DNA of 6,788 bases from an uncultured Clostridia bacterium (GTDB taxonomy: Bacteria; Bacillota; Clostridia; Christensenellales; Borkfalkiaceae), in NCBI GenBank assembly GCA_937888935.1, contig CALARO010000307.1, positions 1-6,788 on the forward strand. Reading direction: 5' to 3'. Below, piece after piece: positions 6,248 to 6,788 of this stretch. Position numbers and translations under genes: made by a program. The notes beneath the pieces are model-generated. The model had not been told where the DNA came from. It saw only the letters and a list, made by a program, of their open reading frames with translations, and did no database searches. How positions within the stretch are numbered: position 1 is the stretch's first letter; each line of letters starts with the position of its first letter.

Positions 6248-6788
6248 TTAAACCGAAAGGAGGTCTTTCAGATCTTCCCGTGTGAACGCGTAGTTTGTAT
6301 TGCAGTAGCGGCAATGAATTTTCACCGCGCCCTGCTCTTTTAAAATGCTTTCGAGTTCGTTTTTGCCGAGCGAGCTTAACACGCCTTTCAGATACTCTTT
6401 CGAACAGTTGCATTTGTATTGCAGCGCACGATTTTCTTCGCAGGAAATTCTGCCGAAAATTTTTTGCGCCGATTTTTCCGCGTCTTTCGTTTTTTCGTAT
6501 TCCTTTAAAAACGCGGATAATTTCTCTTTCGCCGTTTCCTGCCACTTATCTCCCGCGCCCGGCAACGACTGCAACGCCGCGCAAAGATATTCGCCGCTGT
6601 TTTCTTCGCCGTTTTCGCTCGCTTTATCGCCGGATTTATCGCCGATTACAAGCTTAAAACGCGTGGGAAGCTGCTCGCTGACGGAAAAATATTCTTCGAA
6701 ATTTTCTTCGAAAAACGCTTCGGCGGATTGATTTTCGCCGCATTTCAACGCGCACGCGCCCACAAACGGGCGAAGCGAATAGCCGTCG
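6248..6788 (-). CDS. hslO: Hsp33 redox-regulated chaperone (HslO), 5'-truncated by window edge
   Basis: Hsp33 is a cytoplasmic holdase that is inactive when its four cysteines bind zinc and is switched on by oxidation and unfolding. The reading frame is open to the right edge; 179 codons plus the stop are visible. With a usual length of about 290 residues, roughly the N-terminal 110 lie outside. A GTG at 6763 could be mistaken for a start, but the preceding codons (DGYSLRPF) continue the frame. Family landmarks are EYFSVSEQLPT, then QSLPGA, then the zinc domain: CNC, 30 residues, CRYC (6302-6412), ending with NYAFTREDLKDLL. All four zinc ligands are present. The loop before QSLPGA is long and rich in Gly, Ser, Asp, Glu and Lys, and the usual Ala-Gly-Gly turn there is altered. 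The TPR gene follows after 67 nt. Confidence 0.95.
   Translation of the reverse strand, partial: DGYSLRPFVGACALKCGENQSAEAFFEENFEEYFSVSEQLPTRFKLVIGDKSGDKASENGEENSGEYLCAALQSLPGAGDKWQETAKEKLSAFLKEYEKTKDAEKSAQKIFGRISCEENRALQYKCNCSKEYLKGVLSSLGKNELESILKEQGAVKIHCRYCNTNYAFTREDLKDLLSV

Noticed and set aside
6256..6264. A perfect plus-strand Shine-Dalgarno-like AAAGGAGGT
   Set aside because: It is the complement of the end of hslO. The first downstream GTG is followed at once by a stop, and no plus-strand gene starts here.

Overview
The window looks like chromosomal DNA of an endospore-forming Bacillota, probably a class Clostridia lineage. The decisive marker is a full-length spoIVA. GC content is moderate to fairly high, with A/T-rich intergenic spacers and strong Shine-Dalgarno sites. 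I cannot name a genus from the sequence alone. All five genes lie on the minus strand, so the window is read from its right end to its left end. I see no phage, IS, CRISPR, tRNA or rRNA.

Layout in transcription order: (1) the C-terminal 179 residues of Hsp33 (hslO), 5'-truncated by the right edge; (2) a 594-residue TPR protein whose C-terminal part resembles a TFIIB/cyclin-type repeat; (3) a 297-residue acidic helical protein with HEAT-like repeats; (4) SpoIVA, the ATPase that forms the basement layer of the spore coat, 479 residues from the start chosen here; (5) an ABC exporter half-transporter (membrane domain fused to ATPase), cut at its C-terminus by the left edge.

Regulatory structure: the TPR and HEAT genes are 54 nt apart. 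The gap holds a decamer repeat of A6 tracts in phase with the DNA helix and no terminator, so the two genes are probably cotranscribed, perhaps with hslO (67 nt gap). A good intrinsic terminator follows the HEAT gene. The best sigma-E-like promoter for spoIVA overlaps that terminator, placing the predicted transcript start in the hairpin loop. The ABC gene has a near-consensus sigma-A promoter (TTGACA-17-TATACT), a palindrome at the predicted transcript start, and a very strong GC-rich hairpin in its 5' leader.

How the genes relate: SpoIVA works in the mother cell during sporulation. Hsp33 is a redox-activated holdase and the ABC protein a vegetatively expressed exporter. The TPR and HEAT solenoid proteins have no function I can assign. 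Their position directly upstream of spoIVA is suggestive, but the terminator argues against one shared transcript. The most interesting items are the TPR protein's TFIIB-like tail, the TPR/HEAT pair, and the terminator/promoter overlap before spoIVA.
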